Below are positions 1-8,366 of a DNA stretch of 64,000 nucleotides, in pieces. Positions within the stretch are counted from its first letter, which is position 1. The number at the start of each line of letters is the position of its first letter. The position numbers were made by a program, and so were the translations under genes. The DNA is taken from contig JANQNH010000008.1 in the NCBI GenBank assembly GCA_028279655.1, forward strand, positions 22,901-86,900, given 5' to 3'. This stretch comes from Candidatus Nanoarchaeia archaeon. GTDB lineage: Archaea > Nanobdellota > Nanobdellia > Woesearchaeales > JACPBV01. Below the pieces are notes generated by a model. It made no database searches and was not told the DNA's origin. It worked only from the letters and a program-made list of their open reading frames with translations.

Positions 1-2
1 AT

Positions 3-203
3 GGAGTAATCCACCTTTCTCCATTTGGATGCATGCCTGAGGTTAGTGTAAGGCCTATCCTTAACAGAATAGCAAAAGATAAAAAGATCAATTTTTTAAG
101 TCTTTCATTGGATGAACAGACAGGAAAAGCAGGACTTGAAACAAGGCTGGAGGCATTTGTAGATATGATCAGACAGCAAAAGAAAGGTGAGGTACATGGA
201 TGA
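3..203 (+). CDS. Acyl-CoA dehydratase activase-associated protein, C-terminal end (partial)
   Basis: Only the last 66 codons are in the window; the start lies to the left. The visible part begins with H-L-S-P-F-G-C-M-P-E, a signature of the DUF2229/CoA-substrate-specific activase-related family (relatives of the 2-hydroxyacyl-CoA dehydratase D component). It ends at a TGA that overlaps the start of the next gene by 8 nt. The following gene is the ATPase half of the same system. In many bacteria both halves are one long polypeptide, so here they appear as a split, translationally coupled pair. The function of these proteins outside amino-acid fermenters is not established. Confidence 0.6.
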   Translation, partial: GVIHLSPFGCMPEVSVRPILNRIAKDKKINFLSLSLDEQTGKAGLETRLEAFVDMIRQQKKGEVHG

Positions 204-1140
204 ATTTTTCCTTGGGATTGACGTTGGGAGCATTTCAACTAATCTTGTGCTTTTGGATAAGGAGAAGAAGGTTAGATATAGTTCCTATATAAGGACTGAT
301 GGAAATCCCATTAAGGCTGTCAAGTGTGGACTTAGGCAGATAAAAGAGAAATTTCCCTCCCTATTGATTAAAGGTGTTGGGACAACTGGAAGTGCAAGAA
401 ATCTTATTGGAACGATTGTTGGCGCTGATCTGGTGAAGAATGAGATCACTGCGCATGCAACTGCATCATCCTTTTTTTCTCCTGAGGTTCAGACAATATT
501 GGAGATTGGAGGGCAGGACAGTAAGCTGATCATATTAAGGAACGTTGTTGTTGTTGATTTTGCGATGAATTCTGTATGTGCTGCAGGGACAGGAAGTTTT
601 TTGGATAGCCAGTCAAGCAGGCTTAAGATACCTGTTGAAGAGTTTGGAGACCTTGCACTAAAGTCAAAAGAGGATGTTAATATTGCTGGCAGGTGTACTG
701 TGTTTGCAGAGAGTGATATGATCCATAAGCAGCAGGTAGGGCACAGCAATGAGGATATCATATATGGTCTTTGCAATTCCCTTGTTAGGAATTACCTCAA
801 TAATCTAGGCAGGGGAAAGGAGCTTCTTGGGCCAATCATGTTTCAAGGTGGAGTAAGTGAGAACAAAGGAATGATAAAGGCATTTGAAGAAGCGCTGGGT
901 GAGAAATTGATAGTACCTGAGCATAACAAGGTGATGGGTGCAATAGGCATAGCATTGTTGGTTTCCAGGAATGTTCCTGAGAAGACTAAGTTTAGGGGAT
1001 TTGAGCTGTCGGATAAAGAGATTTTTACTAAGAGCTTCAATTGTGAGGGTTGTCCGAACAGGTGTGAGGTTATTGAAGCGTATATTGAAGAAGAGCTACT
1101 TTCTAGATGGAATGATAGGTGCGGTAAGTGGCAAGTTTAG
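196..1140 (+). CDS. BadF/BadG/BcrA/BcrD-type (ASKHA) acyl-CoA dehydratase activase ATPase
   Basis: Acetate/sugar kinase-HSP70-actin fold ATPase of the 2-hydroxyglutaryl-CoA dehydratase activator family, which in characterised members couples ATP hydrolysis to electron transfer into a dehydratase. Visible motifs are phosphate 1 F-L-G-I-D-V-G-S near the N-terminus, E-I-G-G-Q-D-S-K, V-C-A-A-G-T-G-S-F-L-D and G-R-C-T-V-F-A-E-S-D, whose Cys residues fit the 4Fe-4S ligands at the dimer interface. A C-terminal C-x2-C-x3-C...R-C-G-K tail matches the linker of the long fused activases, and the protein stops there. ATG 196 is preferred over GTG 187 because GGTGAGG lies at the right spacing just upstream. 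It overlaps the preceding gene by 8 nt, consistent with coupling. Confidence 0.75.
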   Translation: MDEFFLGIDVGSISTNLVLLDKEKKVRYSSYIRTDGNPIKAVKCGLRQIKEKFPSLLIKGVGTTGSARNLIGTIVGADLVKNEITAHATASSFFSPEVQTILEIGGQDSKLIILRNVVVVDFAMNSVCAAGTGSFLDSQSSRLKIPVEEFGDLALKSKEDVNIAGRCTVFAESDMIHKQQVGHSNEDIIYGLCNSLVRNYLNNLGRGKELLGPIMFQGGVSENKGMIKAFEEALGEKLIVPEHNKVMGAIGIALLVSRNVPEKTKFRGFELSDKEIFTKSFNCEGCPNRCEVIEAYIEEELLSRWNDRCGKWQV

Positions 1141-1159
1141 TTCTTATTTGTTTATTATT

Positions 1160-1275
1160 AAATTTTTAACAACAATAATGACGGGAGACGGCCATTTTGC
1201 ATAGCAAAATTTCCTACGGGGGGTTTCCTACGGAACAACCCTCCCCCCGTCTCCGCCATTGTTGTTAAAATTTTT
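1160..1275. repeat. Long inverted-repeat element, copy 1
   Basis: AT-rich outer arms (AAATTTTTAACAACAATAAT at 1160-1179 and its near complement at 1257-1275) enclose GC-rich inner arms (GGGAGACGG near 1183 and CCGTCTCC near 1248). The apex contains CCTACGG repeats and C/G runs. The layout resembles the elements at 34658-34787 and 37702-37812. It lies between the activase stop codon and a tRNA promoter. It could be a termination or processing structure, or a small non-autonomous repeat. Confidence 0.6.
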
Positions 1276-1282
1276 CAGTTAA

Positions 1283-1293
1283 TTTTATAAAGG
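1283..1293 (+). promoter_or_regulatory. TATA box upstream of the structured RNA/tRNA-Gly
   Basis: TTTTATAAAGG is a good archaeal TATA element. A start site about 25 nt downstream would fall near 1315, at the beginning of the structured region that precedes tRNA-Gly. No ORF follows, so the promoter most likely serves RNA genes. Confidence 0.5.
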
Positions 1294-1302
1294 TTTGATT
1301 GA

Positions 1303-1426
1303 TTCTAAAGAGGTATTGCGCTGTGCTGGTGGTCTTAACAGCACTAGGGGTTTCACCCGATAGACCCCCATGGACGATTAGTCCTATTTCGCTGCGCTCA
1401 ATAGGACGAATGGGCCGTCTTTAGAA
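1303..1426 (+). ncRNA. Candidate structured RNA upstream of tRNA-Gly
   Basis: A closing helix pairs TTCTAAAGA (1303-1311) with TCTTTAGAA (1418-1426). Inside it are a hairpin GTGCTG/CAGCAC (1323-1344), a GGGG/CCCC helix (1347-1369) and a hairpin GTCCTATT/AATAGGAC (1381-1407). A TATA box precedes it and a tRNA gene follows within 10 nt. I do not recognise it as RNase P, SRP or box C/D RNA. It may be an independent small RNA or a leader processed off the tRNA. Confidence 0.4.
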
Positions 1427-1435
1427 TAAGCCTAT

Positions 1436-1531
1436 GCGCTGGTGGTCTAATGGCTACAACCTTCATAGGGTTGCCATAAATGACTCGAGCCTTCCAAGCT
1501 CGGTATCCGGGTTCGAATCCCGGCCGGCGCA
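1436..1531 (+). tRNA. tRNA-Gly(TCC) with a D-loop insertion
   Basis: The acceptor stem pairs GCGCTGG (1436-1442) with CCGGCGC (1524-1530), with discriminator A. The anticodon arm is CGAGC-CTTCCAA-GCTCG (1486-1502), giving anticodon TCC. The T arm is CCGGG-TTCGAAT-CCCGG. The D stem GTC/GAC is separated by an excess of about 22 nt (roughly 1455-1477), which itself forms a CAACC/GGTTG hairpin. This looks like a non-canonical intron in the D-loop, as known from some archaea. CCA is not encoded. A T-run follows at 1532-1537 as terminator. Confidence 0.85.
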
Positions 1532-1540
1532 TTTTTTCTT

Positions 1541-4500
1541 TTAAACCTTCAGACTAACAACCTTAGAAATACCATCTTCATTCATAGAAACCCCGTATAA
1601 GGTTGAGGCTGTCGATATAACCCCGTCGTTATGGGAGATTATTATGTACTGGGCTTTTTCTGAGTATTTTGCCACCAGCTTGGCAAGTTTTTCTGAGTTT
1701 CTCTTGTCTAAGGCTGCATCTACCTCATCAAGGACGTAGAAGGAAGCAGGTTCATGCTCCTGAATCGAAAATATGAATGCTAGGGCTGTCAAGGTCTTTT
1801 CTCCTCCTGATAATGAGCGTATGTCCAGGAATTTCTGTCCTGTTATACGTACTTTAACACCAAGGCCGCCTTCAAAGGGATTTTGTTTGTTTTCTAATTC
1901 TAAGGTGGCTTCTCCTTTAGTGGTTAATTGTGAGAAGATGCTCTTGAATCCGTTGTTGACTACCTCAAAGTTCTTCATGAAAAGGTCTTTTTTCTTTTCC
2001 TCTATCTCTTCCATCATCTTCACTACATCGTCTTTTTCTCCCACCAATGTTTCTTTCTTTTCCAATAAGGTGCCATATTCTCTTTCTACATTGTCATATA
2101 TTTCCAGGGCCCTCATGTTTACTGTTCCTATCTCAGACTTCATCTTTTCGAATTTGTTTATCTCGTATCTAAGCTGCTCTTCTGTCCTGTTTGCCAATAA
2201 TTGGACTCCTTCGTACTGCTGGAATTCCTGCTGGAGGCCAGCTAGCTCTGATGCGCTCTCTGCATGTTTTAGAGTTAAGGTGTTCTGTCTAATCTCTATC
2301 TTTCTGCTGTCATCTATCCTATTTGAGATTGTGTTTTCGTTCTTTGATATCTCTTCACTAATATTAGATCTCTTTTCAAATAAGGCCTTGAATTTGGAAT
2401 GAAAATCTTTTGCTATTTCTTCCTTCTTCTTCAGCTGTTGCTTCTTTTCCTCTGTCTCTTTTTGGATGTATTCGATCTCTGTCTTGAATTCGTCTTCTTC
2501 TTTTTCTATCTGTTTCAGGATCTGATGTACCTTTTCCTGTTCTTTTAGATGGATTGTGTTTATCTGAAGATCTATGTTTTTCAACTCACCATTCATCTTT
2601 GCAAGGTCTTCATTTATCTGGTTTCTCTTTTCTTCAAAGGCTGCTAACTCTGCCAGAAGCTCTGGGTCCCTAAGTTGAGCTGTTTTGCTCTTTAGGGTTT
2701 GTTTTTCTATCCTGTTATTAGCAAGTTCCTTGTTCTTTTCTGAGATAGTAGTTATTATCTCGTCTATCTGTTTTTCCAGCTTTTTTGAGTTAGAGGCTAG
2801 TTCCTGCTTCTTTGTCTTGGACATCTCCAGGTCTGTGGGTTCAAGATGCAGGGTTTTTTCTACCTTAAGGATATCTCCTTCTAGGTTTGCTTTATCCTGC
2901 CTCAGTTTTGTAATATTTTCTTCGTTTTCCTTTCTTCTGTTTTCAAGGACCTGTACTGTGTTTTCAAGCTCTGCTATCTCTTCTTCGCATTTATCCAGGT
3001 CTGCTGTTACCTCTTTTTCTGTAAAACCTAATCCTTGTCTTTTTTTCCTGTAGCCTCCGTGCATCACTCCTGAGATCTCTGCCATATCTCCATCTAAGGT
3101 AACCATCCTTGATTTTCCAATACCTAATCTTCTTGCTACATCTATATTATCTATTATCAAGGTATTAGTGAAAACGTATTGAAATGCTTTTTTGAACTTT
3201 GGATTGAATTCGACTAAGTCTATAGCCAGGCCATGACACCCTTTTGCTTTTGAAAGCTTTTTTGCATCCTCTGATAAGGGTTTTGTGTTTATCTTGCTTA
3301 AGGGAATGAATGATGCTGTTCCCAACCTATTTTGTTTTAGGTAGTTTATCTGCTCTGCCGCTATCTTCTCATTCTCCACTACAATACTTTTTATCCTGTT
3401 CCCTGCTGCTATCTCTAATGCCAGCGAGTATTTTGAGTTTACTTCCCCTAGATCTGAGATCGTACCATATATCCCCGGACTTTTTTTGTCCAGGATCTTC
3501 TTAATGGCAGTGTCTGATTTTGTTGTTTCTCTTATTGTGGTGTGTCTTGCCTGGAGTTTTGCCAGTTCTTCTCTTGATTGTGATAATTTGGTCCTTTTTG
3601 TATCTATCTGTACTGCTAAAGAGGAATCTTCATTGAGAGATTTGTTCAGTTCCAGGGTTGTTTTCTTGAACTGGTCTCTTCTTGATTTTAACTGTTCAAT
3701 CTCCTTCTTATGCTCTTTTTCTACCTCTTCTACTTTCTTTATCTGATCATCTATGGTGTTTGCCTGGTGCTCCAGGAGGTCTTTTTGTCTGATAAGGTTG
3801 TGCTGCTCTTCTCTCAGGCTGTGAATCTCTTTTTGAAGTTCTTCTGCAGTCTTGTCAATCTCTTCGATATTCTTCTCTACATCTGCAAGTTCCTGGAGCT
3901 TGTTTTTGTCTCTGAAGATTGAGATCTTTTCTGTAAGTTCTTGTTTCTGTTTTTCTGTATCCTGCTTCTTTTTTTCTGTCTCTTGTTTTTCTTCCTTCAA
4001 GGCCTGGATCTTTTGGTCTGTGTCTTTCAGTGAGGTGTTAAGGTCCTGTCTTCTTTTTTCAATCTTATTTAACTCTGAGGTTAATGTTTCTATCCTAGAA
4101 TGCTTTTTTGTAAGGTCTATCTTTAGGGTCTCTATGTCTTTGTTTAACGTAACTTGCTCAACTTCTCCTTTTTCCTCAATCTCTGTTGAGATGTTTTCTA
4201 TTTCCTGCTTTTTCTCTATGTTCTGCTGTTTAAGCTGATTTATCTTATCATTAATTTTTCTTAGCTCTTCTTTTGTCTTTTCTAGATTCGAGTTTAGCTC
4301 TTGTTTTTCCTTCTCTTTTTTGTCTATCTGTATCTTTAACAATGAGGCTTTGCTCTGGGATATCTTGTCTCCTGTCTCTTTGAACCTTTTGGCCTGGTCG
4401 TGATCCTTCTTTAGCTCTTTAAGGTATGTCTTTCTCTCTGCCAGCACTATTTCTGCTTCCTTTAATCTTTCTTCTACTTTTTCTAGCTGATTTATGGCTT

Positions 4501-5011
4501 TCTGCTTCTTTTCTTCGTATATTGAAATGCCAGATACCTCTTCTATCAGCTGTCTTCTTTCTACGGGGTGCATCTCTACGAATTTTGTAATATCTCCCTG
4601 CAGGATTATGTTATATCCGTCGGGTTCTATCTTTGCCAAGCTTAATAGATCAAGGATTTCCTGCCTTGTTCTTGTCTTATCATTGATCTTGTATATGGAT
4701 TGTCCATTTTGGCGGACGATTCTTGTTATTTTTACCTCTGCATCCTCTGTAGGGAATCGTTTGCTCTGATTGTCGAAGTATATGGAGACTTCGCCTTCTT
4801 TTGCTGGTTTCTTGGCTTTTCCTCCGTTGTAGATTAGGTTGGAGGATTTCTCTGCACGCATTGATTTTGCAGATGATTTTCCAAGAACAAAGCATAAGCT
4901 GTCCAGAACATTAGATTTTCCTGAGCCATTCGGACCTAAAACACAGTTGAAGTCAGTTCCAAAGGTCAACTCTGTGTGCTTAGCGAAGCTCTTAAAGCCA
5001 CGCATAACCAT
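1541..5011 (-). CDS. smc: Chromosome segregation protein SMC
   Basis: Full-length SMC ATPase of 1156 aa, the usual size. It has a Walker A G-P-N-G-S-G-K-S at residues 26-33 and a Q-loop region with I-L-Q-G-D-I. A long Lys/Glu-rich coiled coil follows, then a hinge at roughly 500-660 (ending near M-H-G-G-Y), and a second coiled coil. The C-terminal head carries the signature L-S-G-G-E-K-T-L (from residue 1067), Walker B V-L-D-E-V-D and the H-loop I-I-I-S-H-N-D. It organises and segregates chromosomal DNA as a ring-shaped dimer. No ScpA/ScpB gene is adjacent in this window. The first ATG is used because the frame is closed just upstream. The gene converges on tRNA-Gly. Confidence 0.95.
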   Translation of the reverse strand: MVMRGFKSFAKHTELTFGTDFNCVLGPNGSGKSNVLDSLCFVLGKSSAKSMRAEKSSNLIYNGGKAKKPAKEGEVSIYFDNQSKRFPTEDAEVKITRIVRQNGQSIYKINDKTRTRQEILDLLSLAKIEPDGYNIILQGDITKFVEMHPVERRQLIEEVSGISIYEEKKQKAINQLEKVEERLKEAEIVLAERKTYLKELKKDHDQAKRFKETGDKISQSKASLLKIQIDKKEKEKQELNSNLEKTKEELRKINDKINQLKQQNIEKKQEIENISTEIEEKGEVEQVTLNKDIETLKIDLTKKHSRIETLTSELNKIEKRRQDLNTSLKDTDQKIQALKEEKQETEKKKQDTEKQKQELTEKISIFRDKNKLQELADVEKNIEEIDKTAEELQKEIHSLREEQHNLIRQKDLLEHQANTIDDQIKKVEEVEKEHKKEIEQLKSRRDQFKKTTLELNKSLNEDSSLAVQIDTKRTKLSQSREELAKLQARHTTIRETTKSDTAIKKILDKKSPGIYGTISDLGEVNSKYSLALEIAAGNRIKSIVVENEKIAAEQINYLKQNRLGTASFIPLSKINTKPLSEDAKKLSKAKGCHGLAIDLVEFNPKFKKAFQYVFTNTLIIDNIDVARRLGIGKSRMVTLDGDMAEISGVMHGGYRKKRQGLGFTEKEVTADLDKCEEEIAELENTVQVLENRRKENEENITKLRQDKANLEGDILKVEKTLHLEPTDLEMSKTKKQELASNSKKLEKQIDEIITTISEKNKELANNRIEKQTLKSKTAQLRDPELLAELAAFEEKRNQINEDLAKMNGELKNIDLQINTIHLKEQEKVHQILKQIEKEEDEFKTEIEYIQKETEEKKQQLKKKEEIAKDFHSKFKALFEKRSNISEEISKNENTISNRIDDSRKIEIRQNTLTLKHAESASELAGLQQEFQQYEGVQLLANRTEEQLRYEINKFEKMKSEIGTVNMRALEIYDNVEREYGTLLEKKETLVGEKDDVVKMMEEIEEKKKDLFMKNFEVVNNGFKSIFSQLTTKGEATLELENKQNPFEGGLGVKVRITGQKFLDIRSLSGGEKTLTALAFIFSIQEHEPASFYVLDEVDAALDKRNSEKLAKLVAKYSEKAQYIIISHNDGVISTASTLYGVSMNEDGISKVVSLKV

Positions 5012-5131
5012 CTTATTTATTCTAGTAACTTAAATCACCTTTTTTCGCTTGTTTTTACATATAGTCCCGAGGTTTATTAATAAAGATTTTGTTTTGATCT
5101 GTGAGATTTTTATTACTGTATATTGACTATT

Positions 5132-5524
5132 TTATTCTTCTCCAAGGTACACAATATTCTTTAAAGTTTTGAAATGTGGATCTCCGCTGATTATCTTGCA
5201 TTTCAATTCCTTTTGTTTTGAGACTAAGATTGCATCAATGAGACCGAAGTGGGCAATCTTTTTTCTTAGCTCAAACCTAATTTTTGCTGCTTCCATCCAA
5301 TTTTTTGCCATTACTGGGAAAATGACAGAATTTCCCTTTATAAGTTCATATGCTTCCTGAAAGTTATGGTTATCTTTAAGACAAAATCCAAATAATTCAG
5401 ATAAACAACATTCTAGAGTTATAAATTTATTTTTTTGGTCATCCAGTAGATTCTTGAATATTGTGGCTTTTTTGCTTCCTTTAATATATTCTATCCATGC
5501 ATAGGTGTCTACTATGAATATCAT
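5132..5524 (-). CDS. vapC: PIN-domain ribonuclease, VapC-like toxin
   Basis: 130-aa PIN domain with the four expected acidic positions: D6 in I-V-D-T-Y, E43 in L-S-E-L-F, D97 in G-L-I-D-A-I and D115 in S-G-D-P-H-F. VapC toxins are metal-dependent RNases that cut tRNA or rRNA. The start codon directly abuts the stop of the AbrB-type antitoxin gene (TAA immediately followed by ATG), so the pair is translated as an operon. The cognate target cannot be told from sequence. Confidence 0.85.
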   Translation of the reverse strand: MIFIVDTYAWIEYIKGSKKATIFKNLLDDQKNKFITLECCLSELFGFCLKDNHNFQEAYELIKGNSVIFPVMAKNWMEAAKIRFELRKKIAHFGLIDAILVSKQKELKCKIISGDPHFKTLKNIVYLGEE

Positions 5525-5731
5525 TTACCAGAACTCCTCATGCCCTATCTCTTCTTCTTCGAACTTCTTAGCATGTTTCCACATTCCAAAGCCATCTATT
5601 CGCTTTGATTTAATTATATCAATCTTTATAATTTCTCCTTTATGAATATCTACGTGCTTTGCTATTTCCCTAGGTATTATTATTCCTAATGAGTTTCCCC
5701 ATTCCTTAACCTTTACTTCTGCCATTGTCAT
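5525..5731 (-). CDS. vapB: AbrB/SpoVT-fold antitoxin, VapB-like
   Basis: 68 aa. The N-terminal swapped-hairpin motif V-K-E-W-G-N-S-L-G-I-I-I-P is diagnostic of AbrB-type antitoxins. The acidic C-terminal tail (E-E-E-E-I-G-H-E-E-F-W) is a plausible toxin-neutralising segment. GGTGAT lies 3 nt before the ATG. It is expected to bind VapC and autorepress from the repeated GTATAA sites just upstream. Confidence 0.85.
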   Translation of the reverse strand: MTMAEVKVKEWGNSLGIIIPREIAKHVDIHKGEIIKIDIIKSKRIDGFGMWKHAKKFEEEEIGHEEFW

Positions 5732-5746
5732 AGTATCACCTATTTA

Positions 5747-5785
5747 GTATAACTAATTATACAGAAATGTATAACTTATATATAA
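5747..5785 (-). promoter_or_regulatory. vapBC promoter and operator
   Basis: On the minus strand a TATA box (TTATATATAA, 5776-5785) is followed by three hexamers of the same motif, GTATAA at 5747-5752, TTATAC at 5757-5762 and GTATAA at 5769-5774, which form overlapping inverted repeats. They cover the space between the TATA box and the inferred start site, where VapB binding would block initiation. Confidence 0.55.
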
Positions 5786-5795
5786 GTTTTTTGTT

Positions 5796-6545
5796 TTATT
5801 GCTTGATTATTTTGGCTTTTTTCCAGATAGCCTCATAGTAATATTTAAGTGCATTTGTTAGCTCCTTGCTTTGAATAAAGATATTTGTCCTATCTAGCAA
5901 ATCCTTTTGGCTGACAAGCATTTGTATAGATTCTTCATCATCCTTTATGAAGATCCTAATCTCCTGAACCGGATAATACCTTATGCTAAATCCCAGTTTC
6001 TTAAGGTTATTTAGTAATCCTGGGTTGTTTTTTGTTGTAATTATTATCCTAAGTTTAACATTGTTCTGCTGTGCTTTTATCAATAATCTTTGTGATACTG
6101 GTGATAGTGTTTCACATGTAAACATGATATCTAATGATCTTTTTGCTGTTCTGTATATATACTGCACGATAGATGAAGCATTTTTCTTCCCCCTGAGTAC
6201 AGTTATTCTTTCGTCTGTTTCTTGGTCTTTTAATTCTAATTTTTTTAGTTCGTTTATTTGATCCGGCAGTTCTTTTTCTATCTCTTCTAGTCTCTCTTTT
6301 TCGTTTGAAATTATGTGGGGAATGCAAATGGAGGGGTTGACTGCCTTGAAAAGCTTAGGACTAGCATCAATAAGAGATACAAATCCTTTTTCATTCAATC
6401 TATTAGCAATATGATACACCTTGCCTTGAGGGATATTACTTAATCTGCTTAGTTTAAGTCCATTTAAGGACCCATATCTGATCAAAGTGAGATAACACTT
6501 AATCTCGTAGTCTGTAAGACCTAATTCTCTTAGTTTTCTCTCCAT
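5796..6545 (-). CDS. TrmB-family transcriptional regulator
   Basis: 249 aa from the chosen ATG. The N-terminal winged helix reads L-R-E-L-G-L-T-D-Y-E-I-K-C-Y-L-T-L, the typical TrmB start, followed by recognition-helix residues around I-P-Q-G-K-V-Y. A coiled linker and an effector-like C-terminal domain (from about residue 110) follow; the latter resembles the phospholipase D-like fold seen in many TrmB proteins. An upstream in-frame TTG (6569) would add 8 residues but would overlap an operator-like repeat, so ATG 6545 is preferred. It is transcribed divergently from a PEP-swivelling-domain gene, which is its likely target along with itself. Confidence 0.8.
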   Translation of the reverse strand: MERKLRELGLTDYEIKCYLTLIRYGSLNGLKLSRLSNIPQGKVYHIANRLNEKGFVSLIDASPKLFKAVNPSICIPHIISNEKERLEEIEKELPDQINELKKLELKDQETDERITVLRGKKNASSIVQYIYRTAKRSLDIMFTCETLSPVSQRLLIKAQQNNVKLRIIITTKNNPGLLNNLKKLGFSIRYYPVQEIRIFIKDDEESIQMLVSQKDLLDRTNIFIQSKELTNALKYYYEAIWKKAKIIKQ

Positions 6546-6548
6546 TTT

Positions 6549-6599
6549 AACTAAACTTAGTTTTAACAACCACTAATAGTTGTTCATCTTATTTAAAAG
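6549..6599. promoter_or_regulatory. Divergent promoter/operator between the TrmB regulator and the PEP-domain gene
   Basis: Two inverted repeats lie side by side: AACTAA-AC-TTAGTT (6549-6562) and AACAAC-8 nt-GTTGTT (6565-6584). A TTTAAA-centred TATA box (6591-6599) could serve both directions. In the plus direction it would start transcription at about the ATG of the downstream gene. The repeats lie at the inferred minus-strand start site, a natural place for autorepression. Confidence 0.5.
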
Positions 6600-6625
6600 T
6601 TTCTATTTGACTACCATATAATGGG

Positions 6626-7708
6626 ATGGTAATTAAGACACTAAGTAAGACATTAACAAGGGATATGTCTCTGATTGCAATGGAATGTTGGTATAGAGGC
6701 AAAACTTCTCTTTTCAAGGAGTTTTTTGATTTTCATCATCCAAAAAGCGTTCTTTTGTTTAGAGATGGTGCAGTTGAGTTCTATACTGATAAAGAGGAAT
6801 ACAATACATACTTACCAAGAAAGCTTGCTGATTGGCTAAATAAAAATAAAGAGGATGTAGGATTAGTGCACCAATATATGAAAGATGGCTTGAAATTATT
6901 TAGTGAGATTGGGAATTCTGAAAAAAGGGGTGTGAATGTACTTTTAGAGGATCTTCAGAGAGTTATAGGTGCTTTTACCCACGGTTATCTTGGAGTTTTT
7001 ATTTCACATCATCTCCCTATTTTCAATGAAGAATTTATTCAAAAAGGGGAGAGACTATGTGGTGAAAATATGATTAACAAAATAATCAAATGGAGAGAGG
7101 CAGAAGGTAATATACTCTTTAACGAAGGAAATGATATGATTTACTCTTTGTTAAATGAAATTGCTGAGAAGATGGGATGGGAGAAAGGATTATTGAAGTT
7201 TATTACATTTGAAGAATTAAAGAGGTGTATTAAAGAAAAGAAGGAGTTTCCATTAGGTATACTTAAGAAAAGGAGGGATTCTTATTTTGCTTATTTTAAC
7301 TATAAGATTTTTTATGAGTACGAGATTAATGGGGTGTTGGGGGGTGAAGGATATATGATTAAGATGGAAGAAGTATCTCAGGATATAAAGGAGATTAAAG
7401 GTAATAGTGCTAATATAGGCCATGCAGTAGGGTCTGCAAAGCTTGTGTTTAACAGAGAAGAACTGGATAAGGTTGGGTATGGTGATATACTTGTTGCACC
7501 AATGACCTCTCCTTATCATATAACTGCAATTGAGAAAGCTTCTGCAATTGTGACAGATGAAGGAGGAATTACTTGTCATGCTGCTATAATCTCAAGAGAG
7601 ATGAACAAACCTTGTGTAGTTGCAACTAAAATAGCAACAAAGGTTTTTAAGGATGGTGATAGGATAGCTGTTGATGCGGATAAAGGTATTGTAAGAAAAA
7701 TCACTTGA
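6626..7708 (+). CDS. PEP-utilising-enzyme swivelling (phosphohistidine) domain protein
   Basis: 360 aa. The last ~100 residues are a phosphohistidine domain as in PEP synthase and PPDK: G-H-A-V-G-S-A, then G-D-I-L-V-A-P-M-T, then G-G-I-T-C-H-A-A-I-I-S-R-E with the phosphorylatable His near residue 318. The first ~250 residues contain no ATP-grasp or PEP-binding barrel that I can recognise. It is therefore not a complete PEP synthase but a stand-alone swivelling protein with a novel partner domain. It may be leaderless, since its TATA box lies about 30 nt upstream. It converges on rnhB with an 8-nt overlap. Confidence 0.7.
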   Translation: MVIKTLSKTLTRDMSLIAMECWYRGKTSLFKEFFDFHHPKSVLLFRDGAVEFYTDKEEYNTYLPRKLADWLNKNKEDVGLVHQYMKDGLKLFSEIGNSEKRGVNVLLEDLQRVIGAFTHGYLGVFISHHLPIFNEEFIQKGERLCGENMINKIIKWREAEGNILFNEGNDMIYSLLNEIAEKMGWEKGLLKFITFEELKRCIKEKKEFPLGILKKRRDSYFAYFNYKIFYEYEINGVLGGEGYMIKMEEVSQDIKEIKGNSANIGHAVGSAKLVFNREELDKVGYGDILVAPMTSPYHITAIEKASAIVTDEGGITCHAAIISREMNKPCVVATKIATKVFKDGDRIAVDADKGIVRKIT

Positions 7709-8366
7709 TGAATTTCTCAAAACTATCCAATTTGCTCTGAAACTTAGCATCTTTATGTTTTCTGTATGATGACCAGGTGTGTCTGAAGATCTCTGGGTGT
7801 TTTTCCCAGTTTTGTTCCAGGAATTTCTGTGTGATCTCGTTTGATGGATAGCCTGGGCCTGTGTTGCCGTATTTCTTCTGTATCTTTTCCATCTCATTAT
7901 CTCTGGTTACTTTTGCAAGGATTGAAGCTGCCCCTGATTCAAGGTATTTGACGTCTGCTTTGTGCTCCACTATCAATTTTGTCTTTGTTTTGATGAGATT
8001 TTCCACATAGGACTTGTATGCTTTTGTGTTGTTGCTAGGGCAGTCTAGGATTGCCTTGTCTGGCTTTAGCTTGTTTATTATCTCTGCTGATTTATGTGCT
8101 TCCAACCAGTTAAGGTTAAGATCATCTGAGGTTAGGGCATTGTCTATCTCCTTTGGGGAGATTATTATTATTTTGTGTGCTTTTACTGTCTTTTTTATCT
8201 TGTTGAACAATGCTTCTCTCTGTTGTTTTGTCAATAGTTTAGAGTCTTTTACGCCCATAGCTTTCAATTTAGGTATGTATGATTCTTCTATCAGTACTCC
8301 TGCCATTACCATTGGGCCGATTACAGGTCCGCGTCCAGCTTCATCTATTCCGCATATTAGGGTCAT
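7701..8366 (-). CDS. rnhB: Ribonuclease HII
   Basis: 221 aa, the archaeal type 2 RNase H length. The catalytic set is visible: G-I-D-E-A-G-R-G (D8, E9), A-I-L-D-C-P (D108) and H-K-A-D (D138), with the conserved Y-L-E-S-G-A-A-S-I-L-A-K segment. It removes RNA from RNA-DNA hybrids and misincorporated ribonucleotides. Its ATG overlaps the TGA of the upstream methyltransferase gene (ATGA), indicating a two-gene operon. Confidence 0.95.
   Translation of the reverse strand: MTLICGIDEAGRGPVIGPMVMAGVLIEESYIPKLKAMGVKDSKLLTKQQREALFNKIKKTVKAHKIIIISPKEIDNALTSDDLNLNWLEAHKSAEIINKLKPDKAILDCPSNNTKAYKSYVENLIKTKTKLIVEHKADVKYLESGAASILAKVTRDNEMEKIQKKYGNTGPGYPSNEITQKFLEQNWEKHPEIFRHTWSSYRKHKDAKFQSKLDSFEKFIK

Noticed and set aside
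1773..5033. Many open frames antisense to the SMC gene
   Set aside because: They lie wholly inside a strongly recognised SMC coding sequence, have low-complexity Ser/Phe/Leu-rich translations and no promoters or RBS; they are shadows of coiled-coil codons.
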